A stretch of 64,000 bases of DNA from Anarhynchus alexandrinus (Eukaryota; Chordata; Aves; Charadriiformes; Charadriidae): NCBI GenBank assembly GCA_008711295.1, contig VUYV01000016.1, positions 1,788,126 through 1,852,125 on the forward strand, in the 5' to 3' direction. The notes under the pieces were generated by a model. That model was not told the DNA's origin. It worked only from the letters and a program-made list of their open reading frames with translations, and ran no database searches. This document shows positions 62,865 through 64,000 of the stretch, in pieces (position 1 is the first letter of the stretch; each line of letters begins with the position of its first letter). The position numbers were made by a program, and so were the translations under genes.

Positions 62865-64000
62865 ACATATTTAGGCTTATAGATGTTTCTCGAGCCCTGT
62901 TCCTTCAGGACTCATGCAAAAAAAATGCTGTTTGTGTAAAAGCTAGACAGATAAAGTGAAAGACTTGTACAGTACCAGCAAAGTGGCTTAGGTAGTCATG
63001 ACAACCACGTCAGTGCTTATAAAACTTCCCTTCTTCATAATCTTTTTTGCAGCTAAGATAACACACATGCGAGCTGTAAAAAACGAGTATCTGATCTACA
63101 GTAATAAAATGAAAAGTAAAATGTTCATAACATCCAAAATTGTGGAGGCTGAGACACTGGCAATTGTTTGGTATCATGAACAACAATAGTTTTGTGCAGT
63201 GTGTCCAGGCTTAAGAGAGACCAACAGCCTTACCCCAGCTTTTGGGGTGAGCAAAGAAGGGAAGGAGGGAGAGGGTTAACACTGCTTTTAAGGGAAGAAG
63301 ATCGGACACTAAATACACATAAGCATATTATAAATGTATTTAAGTTCTCATGTACTTATTATTTCCTTCAGCACCTGATATCAGAAGGGCTCTGCTGCTC
63401 CAGTCCCAACACAAGGGACACCTTCTGCATGATTTGTGGATTCCCACAAACATCCTTACTTTAGCAAGAATCAACATTCGTAATTTTCTTTCAGTTTTCC
63501 ATGCTCATTACTTTTTCACTTCGTTTTCAATGTGGAAATTTAAAATCCCTTTGTCTTATCATTCACAGGTGGAAACCAAAGCACACTAGAAATAAATACC
63601 CCTCTACCCCAGAGAGGAATTAATGGATTTCCTTCCAGCAAAAAGGGAGTGACTGCTGTCAATAAGACAAATCACCATCTTTCTAATCAAGTGATAAACT
63701 CACAAAAATTGCAAAGCTTTATATACCCAAGCCTGCCAAGGAGTCATAAGTTGCTTCAAAGGAAAAATAAAGTTTGGCATCTGGACTCTTTAATAACTGG
63801 ATTTACTTTAAGGGACTATTATTACAATTAAGAAGTATCATTTACTGAGAAAAAAAAAAACTTTTGTTTTATAATAAAATATTTACGGTCAACATGTTCA
63901 TTTTCTCTTCTTTCTCCCAGCTAAGAAGAATAATTCACTGACATCCATAAGAGTTCCCAAATTTTATATGATAGTGAACTTACAAGGTCTCCACCACCAG
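62865..64000. other. Non-coding stretch, no gene recognised
   Basis: AT-rich to the window end, with open frames of at most 90 codons and no recognised gene, repeat or RNA. Confidence 0.65.

Noticed and set aside
1..64000. CRISPR array, prophage, toxin-antitoxin or defence system
   Set aside because: The sequence is vertebrate non-coding DNA; no regularly spaced direct repeats, operons or prokaryotic genes are present.

Overview
The window looks like non-coding nuclear DNA from a bird. The taxonomic signal is one truncated chicken-repeat-1 (CR1) LINE 3' end at about 60629-60825. Its sequence, including the ATCATAGAAT terminal repeat, matches the avian CR1 tail. The rest also fits a bird: AT-rich, sparse in recent transposons, with short microsatellites and no bacterial gene organisation. 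Single Ns at 9887, 17129 and 34099 and a 20-base N block at 62825-62844 show that this is a piece of a draft assembly.

I recognise no protein-coding gene, rRNA or tRNA, and no CRISPR array or prokaryotic system. Open frames of 60-160 codons occur throughout but resemble no family I know, and frames of that length are expected by chance in AT-rich DNA of this size. A few short stretches have good splice-site spacing with an open frame between: 11821-11892, 19567-19590, 22225-22260, 49918-50028 and 51889-51960 on +, and 33754-33819 and 36781-36876 on -. They are recorded as weak exon candidates. They do not add up to a gene I can name.

Layout: 1-27992 is unremarkable non-coding DNA with a 21-bp perfect palindrome (2251-2271), TG/TA-rich and TTTA microsatellites, and a local duplication around the N at 17129. 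27993-29765 is the most striking object: about 1.77 kb of degenerate tetranucleotide array (GGAA, GGAT, GACA and AGAA words on +). It produces a spurious 673-codon frame on the - strand. 29766-60628 is again non-coding, with a CA/poly-A composite, a C-A-G homopolymer composite (51541-51607), several hairpins and a pair of diverged dispersed repeats (44082-44115 and 50271-50304). 60629-60825 is the CR1 fragment. 62778-62864 is a G-rich block, then the assembly gap, then a C-rich block.

The most likely interpretation is a gene desert or the interior of a very large intron. Nothing here can be assembled into a gene system from the sequence alone. The observations worth checking are the tetramer array, the two G/C strand-switch tracts, the dispersed repeat pair and the splice-bounded open segments.
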